NCBI GenBank assembly: GCA_034401135.1
Contig: JAWZSP010000006.1
Location: 1,178,001 to 1,242,000, forward strand
Source of the DNA: Volutella citrinella
Taxonomy: Eukaryota; Ascomycota; Sordariomycetes; Hypocreales; Nectriaceae
DNA length: 64,000 nucleotides
Reading direction: 5' to 3'
Of the stretch, positions 1 through 13,000 are shown piece by piece. The stretch's first letter is position 1; the number at the start of each line of letters is the position of its first letter. The notes under the pieces were generated by a model. It saw only the letters and a list, made by a program, of their open reading frames with translations, did no database searches and had not been told where the DNA came from. A program made the position numbers and the translations under genes.

Positions 1-1830
1 GGGGAATGGCAATGGATCATGGCACTTGCACAGCAAAGTGCGTGCAGCATCGTCATGAATTGTCAACTACGGACTAATCTCCCCCCGCGCGATTCCTCTT
101 GATAGGTCTTGCCATGCCGCCCGTGCCATGCTTCGGCCGTCCCCACGAGACCCTCGGCAGATTGACACTCCCGAAGTGGTGCGCATTACGTCGTCAGCGG
201 CACACAACCACGGCGCCCCGAACCAAACAGCACAGCACTCCACCCGCTAGGCGTGTGTGCGCAATGCATGGGTGTTCACAGAGCCGAGAGAGCCCTGCAT
301 CCAAGCGGCTCGGATTTGTCTTCCCGCTGCAATCGCTCGTCGCCTGTCACGTCACGTTCCTCAATCACAGCCAGTCACCCAGCAGACAAGCGGAGCCGCT
401 GTCCGCCATCCATGCGCATCTCCCCATGCGCCAAACGCCAGGCGCCAGAGAGGACAGAAATATCCAGCCAGCGACTGACTCGGGCAAAATGACAATCACT
501 GCTTTCGCGGACGACCCTTCATCCGGGGCATGCGCTGTAAGCCTAGCGCGTTTGTCGCAGGGAGCACCTCGAATCAGCCCACTGTCCCGCCCTTTTCCCC
601 GTGGATTTGGCTTTCATTATTCATTTTACCAGTACCGCTTTTCTATGGTGTTTGTATTCATCTACTATTTGAATCGCCGCACCTTGAAACAAGTAGAGAC
701 AAAACTCTTGGGGAAGCCCCCTTTGATTTGTCTCTGTGTGATTGTATCACGCCCTGCGGGCTCCCTATCCCCTGTACTTCAAGAACCAACAGTCCCAACC
801 ACACCACTTGCATTGGTCGTGAGTGTCGGGGCCCCCGTCAATCCCAAATCCCCCCCATGCCCGCCCCCTTACGCATCGCAAAGCCGACTCTCGGACAATC
901 GATCCTTCTTGACCCTTCACGCCGAGCGGATATACACCCAACCCTTGGCCGTTCCGCACTGCCGTTCCTGAAAATTGACCCTGGGGCCGGCTGACCAGCA
1001 AGCAATGGCTGTTGACCAAACCATCCCATCCCTTGCTCCTGCGACAGCCTTGGAGACAGCTCCAATGAAACCGGAATAGCCGCCGGATAAACGCCATCGC
1101 AGGTGCTGTATCGGCCAGCTGCCCCGGCCCGGGTCTCTTGAAGGCCCTTTTCCGGGTCTTCCCTTTGCGCTGAAAACCCCATGCCCAAGGCGTTCAGATT
1201 GGCCAATGGCGAATGCCTGCGCCACCCCAGACAAAGTCGGTCAAGCCACAGCACCCATGAGACTGGTGTCCGTCCCTGTCAGCTTCCTCACGTGAGTTCC
1301 AGCCACGTCCCTGTAGCTGAGCCGGCTTGGCTCTCCCTCGCATTCCAGCAGTGCCGTAGGGCAGCCCAAGTTTTCGGCTCCTCCGACAAACATCTGCCAG
1401 TGAATGTAGTTTCCTGCCGGTTTTGGTATGGAACGGTTCCAGCAGTCGGGGGCAGGCCTGGGGCCACCACAGTTCTAAGCATGTTGAGTTCAAGGCAAGT
1501 AATCGTGTGTGGGTTCAATCATATTGTATCGTAACTTTAATGCTCACCAAAAGACGCCCGATATGGCAAGTTGCCAAATCACGGTTATCTCACCGTGCAG
1601 CAGTACCCAACCTTCAACACCGGCTTCAGCTCAAAGTCTGATATACAACCAAAAAGCATCTCGCTATCCTAAATCTTGGAACAATTTCTACCAAATCCGC
1701 CATGGATATCTTCAACCAACTAATATGGCAAGCAGTGGCAACAGCAGTCTCAGAACTTCCGTATTAAGACACCCGCGCTCGTCCCATGCCCCTTACCACA
1801 CCATAATCTTCTAGCAAATGCCATCTCCGT
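1..1830. other. Left-edge stretch without a supported gene
   Basis: Several overlapping open frames exist on both strands, but none shows a recognisable domain, a consistent exon pattern or biased composition. I see no tRNA or repeat. It probably holds the 3' flank of the minus-strand gene that ends at 1831 plus intergenic DNA. A gene of an unfamiliar, poorly conserved family cannot be excluded. Confidence 0.4.
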
Positions 1831-4022
1831 CTACGTGATATACACAGGCATTCTGCTGCCACGAAGCTCACTCTTACCGACCTGCACATCCTGCTTGTGG
1901 AAATTGTGCAGCATAAGCCAGCATATCATGCGTAGTTGTAATGTGCACCACACGTCGTCATGTGTGACTTCCACATCCCACAGGTCCACGTTGGTTGTGT
2001 CGATTTCGGGTTTGGCTTGCGGATCCGTCCGGCGCTTGGCCCGGCCGTTGGCCGGCGGAATCAAGGTCATCGAAACGGCATCGTCGTCCTCTTCCAGTTT
2101 CGGGGACAGAGGCGGGGGCGCGATAGGCAGCGACGAGAGAGATGGCTTGCGCTTCACGTCGACATCAGTCATGCTGCTCGCCCGAGGCCGGGCTGTGGGC
2201 TGCCTTCTGAACTGCGGTGGTCCTCCCACAATGCTCTGGCGGCGTTCATGTGTCGTTTTGGAGGAATGAACTACCCGTGGCCGGATAACCTTGAAGTAGA
2301 CTTGCATGAACACTTCTTGACGGTCATCGGGGCTGGCGTTTTCGATGTTCTCAAAACTAAGTTCCGGACCCCGAGTTTGAGAACTAGGAGATGGTGGCCT
2401 CCAATTCGGGTGGAGGTTCTCAGGCTCGAGGCGATCACCATTGAGCAGACGCAAGACCTCTTGGAGGTGAGAGCGCAGCACATCCTGCACAATTTCACGC
2501 CTCTTTCCTTGCTTGTCTCCATCAAGGACAACCGTGCTGCGTCTTGTTGTAGAGCGCCGAGGCTCGTTGTCTGCCACACGCATGGGCTCCGTCCGGCTTC
2601 TAGCCGTGAGGATCTCATCGCAATCCTGAATGGCTTCGTGGAGCGCCTGGTAAAATTGCAAGAGGTCGCCGACAGCCGGGCTGTCGTGGAGTGGAAGAAT
2701 TCGACTGACATGTATCCGGAGCCGGTGCAGGATAATCTGTGTCCTTGGGGCGTCTGGGACCGTGATTTGAACCAGGTCCTCGTAGGCCTGCATCATCTTC
2801 ACGAGAGACACGGCACGCTTATTCCAGCGATCAGGGGTCGGGTTAGGAATGTAGGTGAATGTGGTGTGCGGGATATGGAGGACCTGGGCGAGCATCCCCA
2901 GAATCTCAAAAGACACTAACAGTTTGGGTAAGCAGGCTGCATATTCAGGATAAAGGGGCAACAGAACTTACAGGGAAACAGATGCGAGGTCTGGGAATCA
3001 GGTTCGGTGTAGTATCGGACAGCGTTGATATTGCATCCTATTACAGTGAGGGTTTCGGCAATCTCGGCGCGGGTTGCCATTTGCAATGAAGCAAGATTGT
3101 ATGTGTCGTCGTCAATCAATTCGAGGCGTCGCTGATCCAGAGTTTCGCGAAAGATGGTTGGTACAAAGCCAAAACAAAGCTCCTTGATCTCGTCGACAGG
3201 AATCACTCGATTTCGGTCGAAGCGGCATTTCCCGACGACTTGGAAGGAATATGTCAATCCAAGATCCGTAACTCTTTCCCCAAGCAGCATGAAGCCGTTG
3301 CCTTCAGCTCTGTAACGATCACGGCTACGGTCAAACTCCTTCCAGTAGACGCCAAGCGCAGCCATCATCTCAACAAGATGGCACATAGTGGTTGTCGCGT
3401 ATGGCCGAGCGACAGCACTGGGCATCGTGTCCCAGCTCTTCCTCTTACGCTGCAAGGCAACGGTGAGGGTATGCGTGTCGAGCAAAGAAGGAGGCTTCGT
3501 CGGCAACTGGAACTGATTGATCCTGGTAGGTGGACCAATATTGGCATACTGACCTTCTTGCCAATTGCGAGAGTCCTTTTCCATACGATGAATGGAGGAG
3601 AGTAGCATAGACCAGGAGGCCCGCTCGTTGTCGGCCGTGTGGATCTTGTCTTTCCGCGATAAGTTGGCGTAGGCTTGCCGTTGGTCCATGTTCTCGTCAA
3701 CCCAGGTTTGCTCCAGACTCGCTTCAGTCCCGTCGAGAAAGTAAATATCCTGGTCCTTGACAGGACCGTTTGTGTTGTTGGGGGGGGAGACGAAGATAAC
3801 GGGCGTCTCGAACTCGACCTCGAAACGCATCTCGTCCCAGGACCAACGCCGGGCTCTTGTTAACGCCCAGCGCCCCATTGCCTTCTCATTACACTGCACA
3901 TATCCTGCAGCAGAGGTAAAGAACTGCTGCATCACCTGGAGGAATGCTGCGAGCAGAGCTATGAGGGAGACAAAGAGGGCGACCAAGGCCACAAGGACCT
4001 CGGAGGTGAAGTCAAACGACAT
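1831..4022 (-). CDS. Single-pass membrane protein, modin-like, unknown function
   Basis: Two exons (4022-2972 and 2915-1831) are joined across a 56-nt intron at 2916-2971 with a GTAAGT donor and TTAG acceptor. The join is phase 1 and gives a 711-aa protein. Residues about 8-34 form one hydrophobic segment rich in Val, Ala and Leu, placed so the bulk of the chain is probably cytosolic. The next part contains a VIFVSPPNN-type patch and a soluble, charged domain. After about residue 440 the chain becomes Ser/Pro/Arg-rich and looks disordered. The N-terminal region resembles ascomycete proteins deposited under the name modin; I recall this from memory and have not verified it. No catalytic motif is visible. 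Its role is unknown. Confidence 0.8.
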
Positions 4023-6427
4023 GACGGCGGCGGTGTCTCAGGTCCCTCTTCCGAGGAGCCGCCAGTCGAGTGGTGGTAGTTATGAACGATTCGATTCGCT
4101 AAACGAAATGGAGTGTCGACGGCGGCGGCAGAAGCATGGCAAAGGCGGCAAAATGGGAGCGAGGAGTCGGCACGCGAGCACGAGAGCCGCAACGGTCAGA
4201 CGACGGGGGAGACAAGTCGAGGCTGTAACGTTTAATGTCTATGGCAATTCGAGTCGAAGGGCGGAGAGCTGTTGATATAGGCGAGCTGGAAAGTCTCGAG
4301 CAGCAATGTGCAAGCCAGGACGTCAAGACGGATACGCAGAATGGGGGCGGCGAACGAGCATAGCGACAACAGCAATCGCAGCGAGGGGTGTCTAGGGTTG
4401 AAGAAGATGAGGAAGACGCAGGAGCACAACCAACGACCAGCTTCGCCCTGGCGCGCGCAGATTGCGACGAGAGGCTCTGCTGGGCTCCGCTGGGCTCTGC
4501 TGGGCGGGCTGGTGGGCTAGCTCTCCGGGGTCCTAGGGTGATCCATGCTCGTGGTGGCTCCGGCGCTCGCGCAGACCAGCTGGAGGGGAGGAGCTGGAAA
4601 CGCGTGGTTGTGTGGGCGATACCCTGACTGGCCTGTCCGGCAATGGGCTGGCTCCGCGTCAGGTTGGGTCGCTCCTTGGGTCGCACGGTGGATGAGACAT
4701 GGCCGTCTAATTAGGTGATGGCGCATGCGCCCAGATGCAAGTACGCGCGGAGCGAAGGGGCGCTGCCATCAATTGGGGGTGACATGTCAAACGGGGCTGA
4801 ATGGAGAGGCCGGACTTTACGAGAGCGCGGGGGGAGAGGTCGCGGGGAGGAATCGAGGAGAGAGCCAGCACGGGGAATGCGGCTCTGCGATTTACTTTCA
4901 GCAACCATGCTGCGGCCGGGACTCGGGCGACGCGTGCCTTCCTCGACACGTCTGCTGGGTATTTCCAATGACGGGCAGGTGCAGTCCACCGGTTTGCGAA
5001 TTCCTGGCATGGCAACAGCCCATCCTACAAATTACTAATGGAGTAATTATCAGTGCGTACTCCGCGACCTATGTTGTGCACTGTGATGGGATGCTAGTGC
5101 TCCGGCCGGCCCAATTGCAGCCCTTTGCGACGCAATACCCGCTCGTTAGTTAGGCGGGCGGGACTAACGGGAGGAACTACCCGCCCAACCTTCAGATCGG
5201 CCAGTGCACCAACGGTTGTGGTTCTCTCATTGCTGCCAATTCGTGTCGAGAGGTGGTTGGCGCCCAGATACTGGATACCTTATCCACCTCGCCCACAGCG
5301 TAATTGGCATTTCAGCGGCCAGCCTTCAGGGAGCCAAGCACGCAAGGCAGTAATTACAGCCGACCAGACGTCCCAGTCCTGTAGGACCTCGTGACGCTGT
5401 GCAACTCCCAGGGCTCTTTTCGGATTTGAGACCAGGGCCCGCCCTAGGCAGCGGGAGCCTCCCGCGACACTGCCACACCATTGCCGACCAGGCCGACTGG
5501 AAATCCGAAATATTGGAGAAACGGGCTCGGCACGGAAGGGTTTTCGGTATCGGTTCGAAGCAGGACGGCTCCATCACGTCACTAGACATCTACCAAGATT
5601 GCTGTCGCGGGGCGCTGTCATGAAGGGCCGGACCGCTAGGCAGAGATTGCGCCTCGCTGCGGTGCGTCGTGTAACCTCTCTTTGCGGCAGCCTTTGAGAC
5701 GGGCACATCAGCCCATGAATGCGCCGCTGGTCAACAGTGGCCCTCCTTTTGTCTTGTCTCAGCCGAGACCTTCGGCCGAGGCAGACAATAGGTAGGCAGC
5801 CGACTCCATCGTCGGTGTTCCAAAGGCTCAGCCTCCTTCGACAGCAGCAGCCCTCCCATTCTGTTTGCGTAGTTTGTGAGTGGCGAAGCCATCTGGCGGG
5901 GTAAGGTTGGCAATTGAGACTACTATCTCGGCTGCACCCAGCCACTACCAACACGGCCGCCAGTTGCCTTTCCGACTTTGACAATACTGATACCGTCTCA
6001 CTGCCCACGGGACGAGTTTCTCTATGGCTGAGGGCAAAAGCCGTTGCCTTGCCGCGAATCACCCTAGCCGGTATTATCCATAGCAGGTTGCCTTGTGCCA
6101 CGCATCCCACGAGAAGAGGGTATCTCGCCCGGGCGGTGCACATTGGCAACCTCTTTCACCGTCCACCGCCACGCTGCCCAACTCGACTACTGGGTTCCTG
6201 CATGCGGGCGGGGGACGTTGCCCACCTTCTTCGTACACTTTGCTCACATGGAAGCACTGTAACGGGAAATAAATGACGATAGCCGTGCGACCAACAAGAG
6301 TTTGCTTGATTACCGAAAGATCCGGTGCTTGGTATTGATAATCGAACGGCCCTCTTGGACAACCCCAACCAGTTGGCACCCAGCCAGCCTGGTCTTGCCT
6401 TGCCTCGCCTCGCCTCGTTCCCCTGTT
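4023..6427. other. Intergenic, 2.4 kb, no gene recognised
   Basis: The GC-rich first part (4.0-5.0 kb) is the likely promoter side of the minus-strand membrane protein that starts at 4022. Open frames of up to about 195 codons lie on both strands here, but they overlap one another, are rich in Ser, Arg and Pro, and show no domain. I see no RNA gene or repeat. Confidence 0.4.
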
Positions 6428-7453
6428 CTACAGCTTCTGCTCGGGCCTTCTATCATTGTCCAGGACCAAAATTACATGGTTGCTGAGCGCAATGATGTCC
6501 CCCTCCTCGTCAAAGATGATGACGTCGGCGTCGTGGCGCCCGTTCTTGAGCACCTTGGCCGCCACTCGCATCCGCACCCACTCCACGCCCTCAGGTGGCA
6601 GCTTCTTCTTTACCTCGAGGCTCATCGTCACCGTCGGGTACCAGAAGATCTTGTCGAACGCGAAGCCGCCCTCGGGAACCTCTGAATCGGGGCCCTCGGG
6701 CCGAAACGTCTCGACCAGCATCGGCGGGCCCGTGTCGATGACCAGCCCAAGGGCCGCGTCTGTAATGCGCTCGCCGTTGGCGAAGCGCATCCAGAAATCG
6801 AACATGGCGGGTGCCGGCCAGTCTTGTCGGGGCCGATAGAACTCAAAGTGGTTCAGCGACTGCACGAACAGCATGACCATCATCCTCAGCGGCATCCAGT
6901 GCTCGTCCTCGTGGTGCAGAGCCAGCTGCCGCAAATCCGCCGGCGGTGGCGGCGAGATGATCTGGAACTGCGTAGGGATGCTGACGCCCCTCTCACCATC
7001 AAGCAAGCCGTTGGTCAAGTAGGCCACCACCCGCTTCGTCGACTTTGCAGTCAGCCATGGGCTCTCCGACGCGAGCTCGCCTTGGTAGAGTGTGATGTGT
7101 ATCGTAGACAGTCCGCGCCCGAGCCTGGTCTCCTCCACCACCAGCACGGCCGGGCCTATCTGGCTAGGGCTCAAGAAGTGCCACTGGGCCGCTACAACAT
7201 CGGGCTGGTTCCTCGGGGCAAGGTACTCCCTGGCCACGCGCAGGAATGTCGACCCTACGAAGCCGCCATTAGGACCTGTACGATGTCAGCCGCGCTCGGG
7301 GCCCAGTAAGAGACTATGAGGGAGCTGTTACGCACTCTTGAAAACGCAGAAGGCTTTAGAAAAATTGGCGGAGAAGGTCGTCGAGTCAAGCCGTGTCACC
7401 TTGGATTCTTGTGCAAAAGAAGACAAAGTAACGTCGTCCGGGTTCATCTCCAT
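6428..7453 (-). CDS. Acyl-CoA thioesterase-like protein (double hotdog, TesB/4HBT_3 type)
   Basis: A short first exon (7453-7336) joins the main exon (7275-6428) across a 60-nt intron (GTGCGT..ACAG, phase 1), giving 321 aa. The join restores the family's N-terminal signature: a basic stretch ending in SPNGGFVGSTFLRVA, equivalent to the PNGGY motif of TesB-like thioesterases. The start at 7451-7453 is chosen because the long frame alone would begin inside that motif. The remainder has two hotdog-like halves, with an internal FDFWMRF patch and a C-terminal VIFDEEGDIIALSNHV strand typical of fungal thioesterase-like superfamily members. Such proteins hydrolyse acyl-CoA thioesters; the substrate cannot be read from sequence. 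It lies 462 bp downstream of the N-acetyltransferase on the same strand. Confidence 0.85.
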
Positions 7454-7915
7454 GTTCAATGTGTATCAATAAACGTCGTGGTTATAAAATCGGATTCACA
7501 AGTCTTTTGCCTTGTCAAGTCTCACCAGGATTATACTGAGTGAGCGTCGCTGGCGACGCGTGGCATGTTGGAGGATATGGCAGGTCGACGGCGCGGTACT
7601 ATTGGAGGGGCTGAAGAAGCCGAGGTACAGAAATCTCACCCTGAAAAGGATACCACCGTACGAGGGTCAAGGGTCGTTCGACGTAATCACAAAAGTACCC
7701 GGCACACTCGAACCTACCGTGGTAGCCATTCAAACGGGATAAAACTTCTTTTTTTGGAGAAACACTTACAGGCTGTGATGCGAGGCGAATCAAGCGTTGG
7801 CTCCAAGGTCAAGTATAGGGTAAATAAACTCACCGAAAGACCAGACAAATGTCGACAACCCGAAATAGGAAATGGGAGTAGGAATAAAGCACTTTTTCTG
7901 TACTTTGCAAAGATG
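7454..7915. other. Spacer between thioesterase and NAT genes
   Basis: About 460 bp of moderately AT-rich sequence separates two minus-strand genes. It should contain the NAT 3' UTR and the thioesterase promoter. No gene or repeat was seen. Confidence 0.4.
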
Positions 7916-8914
7916 CTACATAAATTTTACAGGCTGTAGCTGGGTCGAAGTTGCGGTAATAGCGGCCCGTTCCACATCATCCAAGACGATACCAAAGAGC
8001 CGCTCCAAGGTGCCCACCCTGTCCGCCTCGGTCTCCAACTTGGCCTCCCAGACATTTGTGTCGCCCTTTCGCCATTTTACACGGTCCTGGAATAGTATAA
8101 GAGCCCCGGTGATGGATGTATCCGTCCTTGTAGACTGCGCAGTGGCTTGTAGCTGGCCGTCGACAACCTCAAAGTCGTCGTCAGCCGTAAAGAGCATGCA
8201 CACGACGTTTTGGAGGAAAAAGCTGCTCCGTTGCGTAGACGGCGACAGATTCATGACCCTGAAGTCCTCGGGCCAGAACTCGATGTCTGTGAAGAGGTAT
8301 GCGGGCGTCCACTCGCCATCCGGGGTGGTCTGGAACTCGTACACCCACCATTTGGCTCGTTGGTTGAGCGACTGGGCCACGGTGGTGTAGCGAAGCCTCA
8401 TACTACTGGATCCGAGATGCGGCACCGGCTCGTGGCTGTCCTCCTTCATCTGTAGCGGGGTTATGGGCTGCTGGGAGCCAAAGCCAACGTCGACGACGTA
8501 GCGCTGCCCGCCGATGGTGATGATGTTCACGCAATGCTCGAAGCCGCTGTAGTGGGTTTTGAGGTAGACCCTGGAGCCGGCCATGTACACGTCAAAGCCA
8601 AGCGTCAACAGAGCCGTGTGCAAGAGGGTGTTGTTCTCCATGCAGTAGCCGCCGCGGCCTCGCTGAAGCACCATCTTGTTGAAGAGGTGGCGCGGGTCGA
8701 CATGAATGACGCGATGCCATGAGTAGTGAAGGGATATATTCTCAAAGGGAACGGACCGAGCATGGAAGCGCTGCAGCAATGCCAGGAACTCCAACTGGAC
8801 TTGAGGAGCTAGAGTGCTCGCCGCACCGACTGGGAGGCGCGACGAGGTAGGAAATTGGATGCGATCAAAATACTGATCTAGCTGCACCGGGGTGAAGGTG
8901 AAGCGGTTGGCCAT
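7916..8914 (-). CDS. Arylamine N-acetyltransferase (NAT) family
   Basis: This single-exon gene encodes 332 aa. It has the full NAT triad: Cys91 in RGRGGYCMENN, His127 in FEHCVNI and Asp142 in YVVDVGFGSQQP, with the family's PFENIS motif near residues 56-61. NAT enzymes transfer an acyl group from acyl-CoA to aromatic amines or hydrazines through the Cys. In Fusarium a related enzyme acts as an N-malonyltransferase that detoxifies plant benzoxazolinone products, so the acyl donor here may be malonyl- or acetyl-CoA. The first in-frame Met is accepted because the sequence after it fits the family N-terminus. The neighbouring CoA-thioester enzyme is suggestive but no cluster is proven. Confidence 0.93.
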   Translation of the reverse strand: MANRFTFTPVQLDQYFDRIQFPTSSRLPVGAASTLAPQVQLEFLALLQRFHARSVPFENISLHYSWHRVIHVDPRHLFNKMVLQRGRGGYCMENNTLLHTALLTLGFDVYMAGSRVYLKTHYSGFEHCVNIITIGGQRYVVDVGFGSQQPITPLQMKEDSHEPVPHLGSSSMRLRYTTVAQSLNQRAKWWVYEFQTTPDGEWTPAYLFTDIEFWPEDFRVMNLSPSTQRSSFFLQNVVCMLFTADDDFEVVDGQLQATAQSTRTDTSITGALILFQDRVKWRKGDTNVWEAKLETEADRVGTLERLFGIVLDDVERAAITATSTQLQPVKFM

Positions 8915-9950
8915 TGTAGCTGGTAGGATTGGGGTGCTTATTCTAATGATGGTGATGTGCGTTCATGTATGTGGGTGAGTGTGAGGAGTTCAGCTGAGTG
9001 AGGGGATCATGACGAGCTGCTTTTGTAATAATTACTACCACTCTGCAGGTTGGTGCTGCCCTCGCCCAATTAAATTTACCATGGAGATGTTTCGCGTTAG
9101 GCATTTGAATGGCCCAAACGAGCAAAGATAAGTGATAATTCAGTTAGTCACACACGAGGCTGCCAATGGCAGCTACTAATCCGGTTTGTGAGAGGGGAAA
9201 CTTTCGTTCAGCTCTCGGCTCGTGGTGGCGGTAGTTACTCCGCCACGGAAAGGAATGCCAACGCGACAGCGACAGGCGCAGCTGCGAGTCGGGTTGATTG
9301 CCAGAAAAATAAACCAAGGCCCGGAGTCTATTGAGAGGTTGTTTCCTTCTTCAGAAAGGGTGTTTGAAATGATGACAACCAATGCTGTTCCTGCAGCGTC
9401 AAACCCATTGTGGAAGTCGCCGGTTGACTCAATCCCCAGCGCCGTTGTCGGCCTCACGGCGGCATAGGACTCGTGTGCGATGAACCGCAGTGATGAACAC
9501 AGCGCCGACCTGCGAAATAGTGGTGCCAGAGTATGGGATTAGTTATATTCAAATCGCCATAAAATGCACAATTGTCACATCGACATCGCAGGGGCTGGAA
9601 TCTGCCTTGAAGATGAATCCTTTCCCGTCTGGCCCTAACTCTGGTGGTCAGGGGCACTAACGTGTGGCGCATGGCCGCCTGGGCCATGGCCTCCACTCAA
9701 GGAAGCAGACTTGAAGCCTCCCCCGGCCAGCTCCCAAGCCTCCTGTCGAATCAGCCCGAGCCCGGTCAGCTTATTAGCCGTGCTAACAGTGTTTCGCTAT
9801 GGAAGCAGCATGGACGGACTCATCCGGCCAGTCTCTCCCACGACGGCCTGAGTCACTATTGGACGATTATCGGCCTATATCGCCAAAAGCCTCGGCGGGG
9901 AGCCCAAGATTTAGGTGGAAATGAGGGTTGCTTCGCCTCGGGCATCGCAG
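8915..9950. other. Divergent intergenic region
   Basis: This lies between the start of the NAT gene (minus) and the vWA/RBR gene (plus), so it should carry both promoters. Short open frames on either strand lack domain support. No repeats or RNA genes were seen. Confidence 0.4.
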
Positions 9951-9957
9951 ATATAAA
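9951..9957 (+). promoter_or_regulatory. TATA-like element for the vWA/RBR gene
   Basis: An ATATAAA match lies 78 nt upstream of the ATG at 10035. An upstream in-frame ATG at 9963 is only about 6 nt past this element, so transcription starting 25-35 nt downstream would exclude it. That supports 10035 as the start codon. Confidence 0.5.
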
Positions 9958-10034
9958 TCACAGTGCTGCCTCCCCCACGAGCTGGTAATTGCTCCATCAA
10001 ACGACTGCTGCGAGAGTCTCATTGTCGAGTCATC

Positions 10035-13000
10035 ATGGCTACCACACGGGGGGCACACGACCTGCTCATCGTCCTCGACGCCACTGCGTCTATGGGCTCG
10101 TCCATCCTCGCCCTCAACAAGTCCTTGCCCGAGATTATCAGTCTTTCGGCCCTTACAGCATGCTTCGAACGCATCGGCGTTGTCGTGTACCGCGACTACT
10201 GCGACAGAGATGTCATTGAATTCTCCGGCTGGTGTGCGCCCAATGGGGCCCCAGCCGGCCACGAGGAGAACATTGTCACCCAAGAGGACGTCCTCAACAT
10301 GACCCGCAACATCAAGGCCCTGGGCGGTGGTGACTGGCCCGAAGCCTCCAAGACTGGCCTGGCGCGGGCGTACCAGGAGATGCGTGCCGATGCAACCACG
10401 GTGATGCTGTACTACACGGACGCTCCACCCCACACGGCCAGAACGGCAGAGGAGAACTACATCAAGGAGAAGAAGGCCCTTGAGAAAAAGGATAGCTATG
10501 GCGGCTATGGCCCGCTCTTCGTGGACTGGGTCAGCGGCGCCACCACGCTCAAGTCTGGCCCCAAGAAGGCAGTCGTCTTCAGCATTGTCACAGTCGACAA
10601 CCTGCCTTCGTCCAGTGCATATGCCTTTCTTTCAGAACTTACCGGCGGGTACTGCTTCACGCTCGACAGCATGGAGATCAACGCAGATGTCATTTCCCGA
10701 GTCACGCTCGGCGTCCTACTCACATGGATGGGCGCTGGCAACGCCGTGCTGCAGGATGACACCAAGGCCGGCGCCATGCTCTCGTACGCCAGCCGCGAGA
10801 CTGGCAAGATTGACATCACTCTGGCGAAGAAGGAGGGTGACAAGTACGCCAAGCAATGGTTTGGCGTGGACTACTCGTCCGGGTACGGCAGCGGAAACAA
10901 GCTCGGAAGCGTCATTGCCAAGAAGCCTTTGGTTCTCAAGGACATGCCCGCCGTGATGAAGGCACGCGGGCCCAGCGTGCGCAACTTCGCCAAGCGCTAC
11001 GTCGACGACGAGGCGTACAAGAAGCTCGCCGTCGAGCAGCTGCGGCGGACCATTTCCGCAAACGTGGCCGCCGTCTCTGTCAACCCCATCTTTGGAACGC
11101 TGTGGCGAGCCGTGTGCAATGACCGCGCCAACCCGGCCCGCGACGAACTCATCACCCTGTTCGGCCTAGAGGTGGACAGGATCGAGTCCGACTCGGAAAA
11201 GGCACGGATGAAGGCTTGGCTGGAGGAGTCTTACAACTTTGCGGATGAGATCCAGGCCATTATCAAGGCTGTCCCCGAGCCGGAGCGGTTCCCCGTCGTC
11301 TACCTGGATCCTACGATCGTGTTCAAGACCATTGCAGCGGAGAATGCGGACAGCGATGAGACCGACAACCGTCCTTTGAACCAGTTTACTCGAGCGGAGC
11401 TTCTCGAGATCGGACGGTCGTGCGACTACCGCATCCTGCGACGCCTTGGCAAGGTCCTTACGCAACTGACCTACGTCTCCAAGAGCGAGGACTTGCCTGA
11501 CCACATCAAGGCGGCCAAGGCATCCAAGGTCCCGCAGATCCCCATGGCGCTTGCCAGCTCCAAGCACAAGCGCCAGTTCTGGAAGATCCTCCTGCACGCC
11601 GTGCTCCCTGGAACCATGGTCACGGCGCGTCCGGCCGCCGTCCTCGCTGCGCTGGCCCTCAGGATGGGAATCGCTCCGCTGCGAGACGTGGCGGATAGTG
11701 AGCTGTTGTCCTTCCGCGACAACTGGAACAAGATTGATATTCCTGAGACATGGAATGTCGGATGCTTGAGCCTGCTGCTCGATGCGGACCAAGACTACGA
11801 GAGCCGGGTTCTGAACAAGGTCACGGCCCGCCCAGCTCCGGACACGAGCATCTTGAGGGCCAAGGATAGGGCCCTCTTTAAGACTCTGGTGGACTACAAG
11901 ATGTTGGAGAACAACCTACAGACCACGCTCCAGGCCAAGGTTGGTTGGAAGCCCGAAAAGAACAAGGCCTCGCTGGGCCCCCTCATCATCTGCCGCACCT
12001 GCAACTTCCCGCGGTCAGTCACAATGATGAGCAAGGGAGGGTCCTGTGGTATCTGTGTCCGCACCAAGTGCCAGTGCGCCGCCTGCCAGCCAGGCGATGA
12101 CCACCAGAACCGGATGCGGTGCAATGTCACGGCCGAGGACACGGAGAAGTCGCTGGGGCACTGGGTCGAGTGCAGCAAGATCGATTGTCGAGCCCAGTAT
12201 GTCATTTACAACCCCAACGCCCTCAATGTGCGCGCCAAGTGCTTCTACTGTCGACACGAGGACGGCACCATGGGCAAGGCCCCGACCGTGGAGTGTGTCA
12301 AGTGCCTGAGCCGGGTCATCTGGCCGACCGAGTACCGTCCCCAGAGCCTCGACCTCAAGGCATTTGAATGCGCCGCCTGCACATCGGAAGTGGCGACCAT
12401 CATCACGCGGGACACGAGCGCAAAGGACCTGGCGGGCGAGAACGGCACGGAATGGCTCCTGCGGAACGACGACAAGGCCATCGCGGCCCCCTTCAACAGC
12501 CGCTCGCTGTTCTACACGGCCTCCAACTGCGACCTCAACAACCTGGCCAACCAGGTCGAGATCTTCCCCACGCAGGACGACGAGAGCTTGACCATGGCGG
12601 GCAAGCTGATCCGCAACCAGCCGGAGCTCAAGGCGGCGCTGCAGGGCTGGGTGACGGCGCGCAAGGCCGAGAGCGCGACGTGCAGCCTCTGCTTCTCGAC
12701 GATGCGCAAGGGCAGCCTCAAGCCGGCCTGCGGGCGGTCCGGGTGCCACCAGCTCGTGTGCCAGGGCTGCGTAAAGGACTGGTACGGGCTCAACTCGCGC
12801 GGGCACGTCATCAACGTAGCGGCTCTGTCGTGCCCCTTCTGCCGGCGCCTGCCCGCGGCCAAGACGGTGCACGCCTTCGGCATCGCGCACCTTGGGAACC
12901 TGGCCAAGGCCGTCAAGGAGTCGGGCCGCTGGATCTACGCGTGGTGTAGCGCGTGCGGCAGCGCGAAGCGGTACGTCGAGCGGGTGTGCGCGCGGGGGGC

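Noticed and set aside
99..1254. Long open frames on both strands at the left edge (up to 290 codons)
   Set aside because: They overlap each other, show no domain or exon logic, and their residue content (Pro, Arg, Ser, Cys) fits random GC-rich DNA.
5574..6149. 191-codon minus-strand open frame
   Set aside because: Arg/Cys-rich with no recognisable motif and no promoter or splice support.
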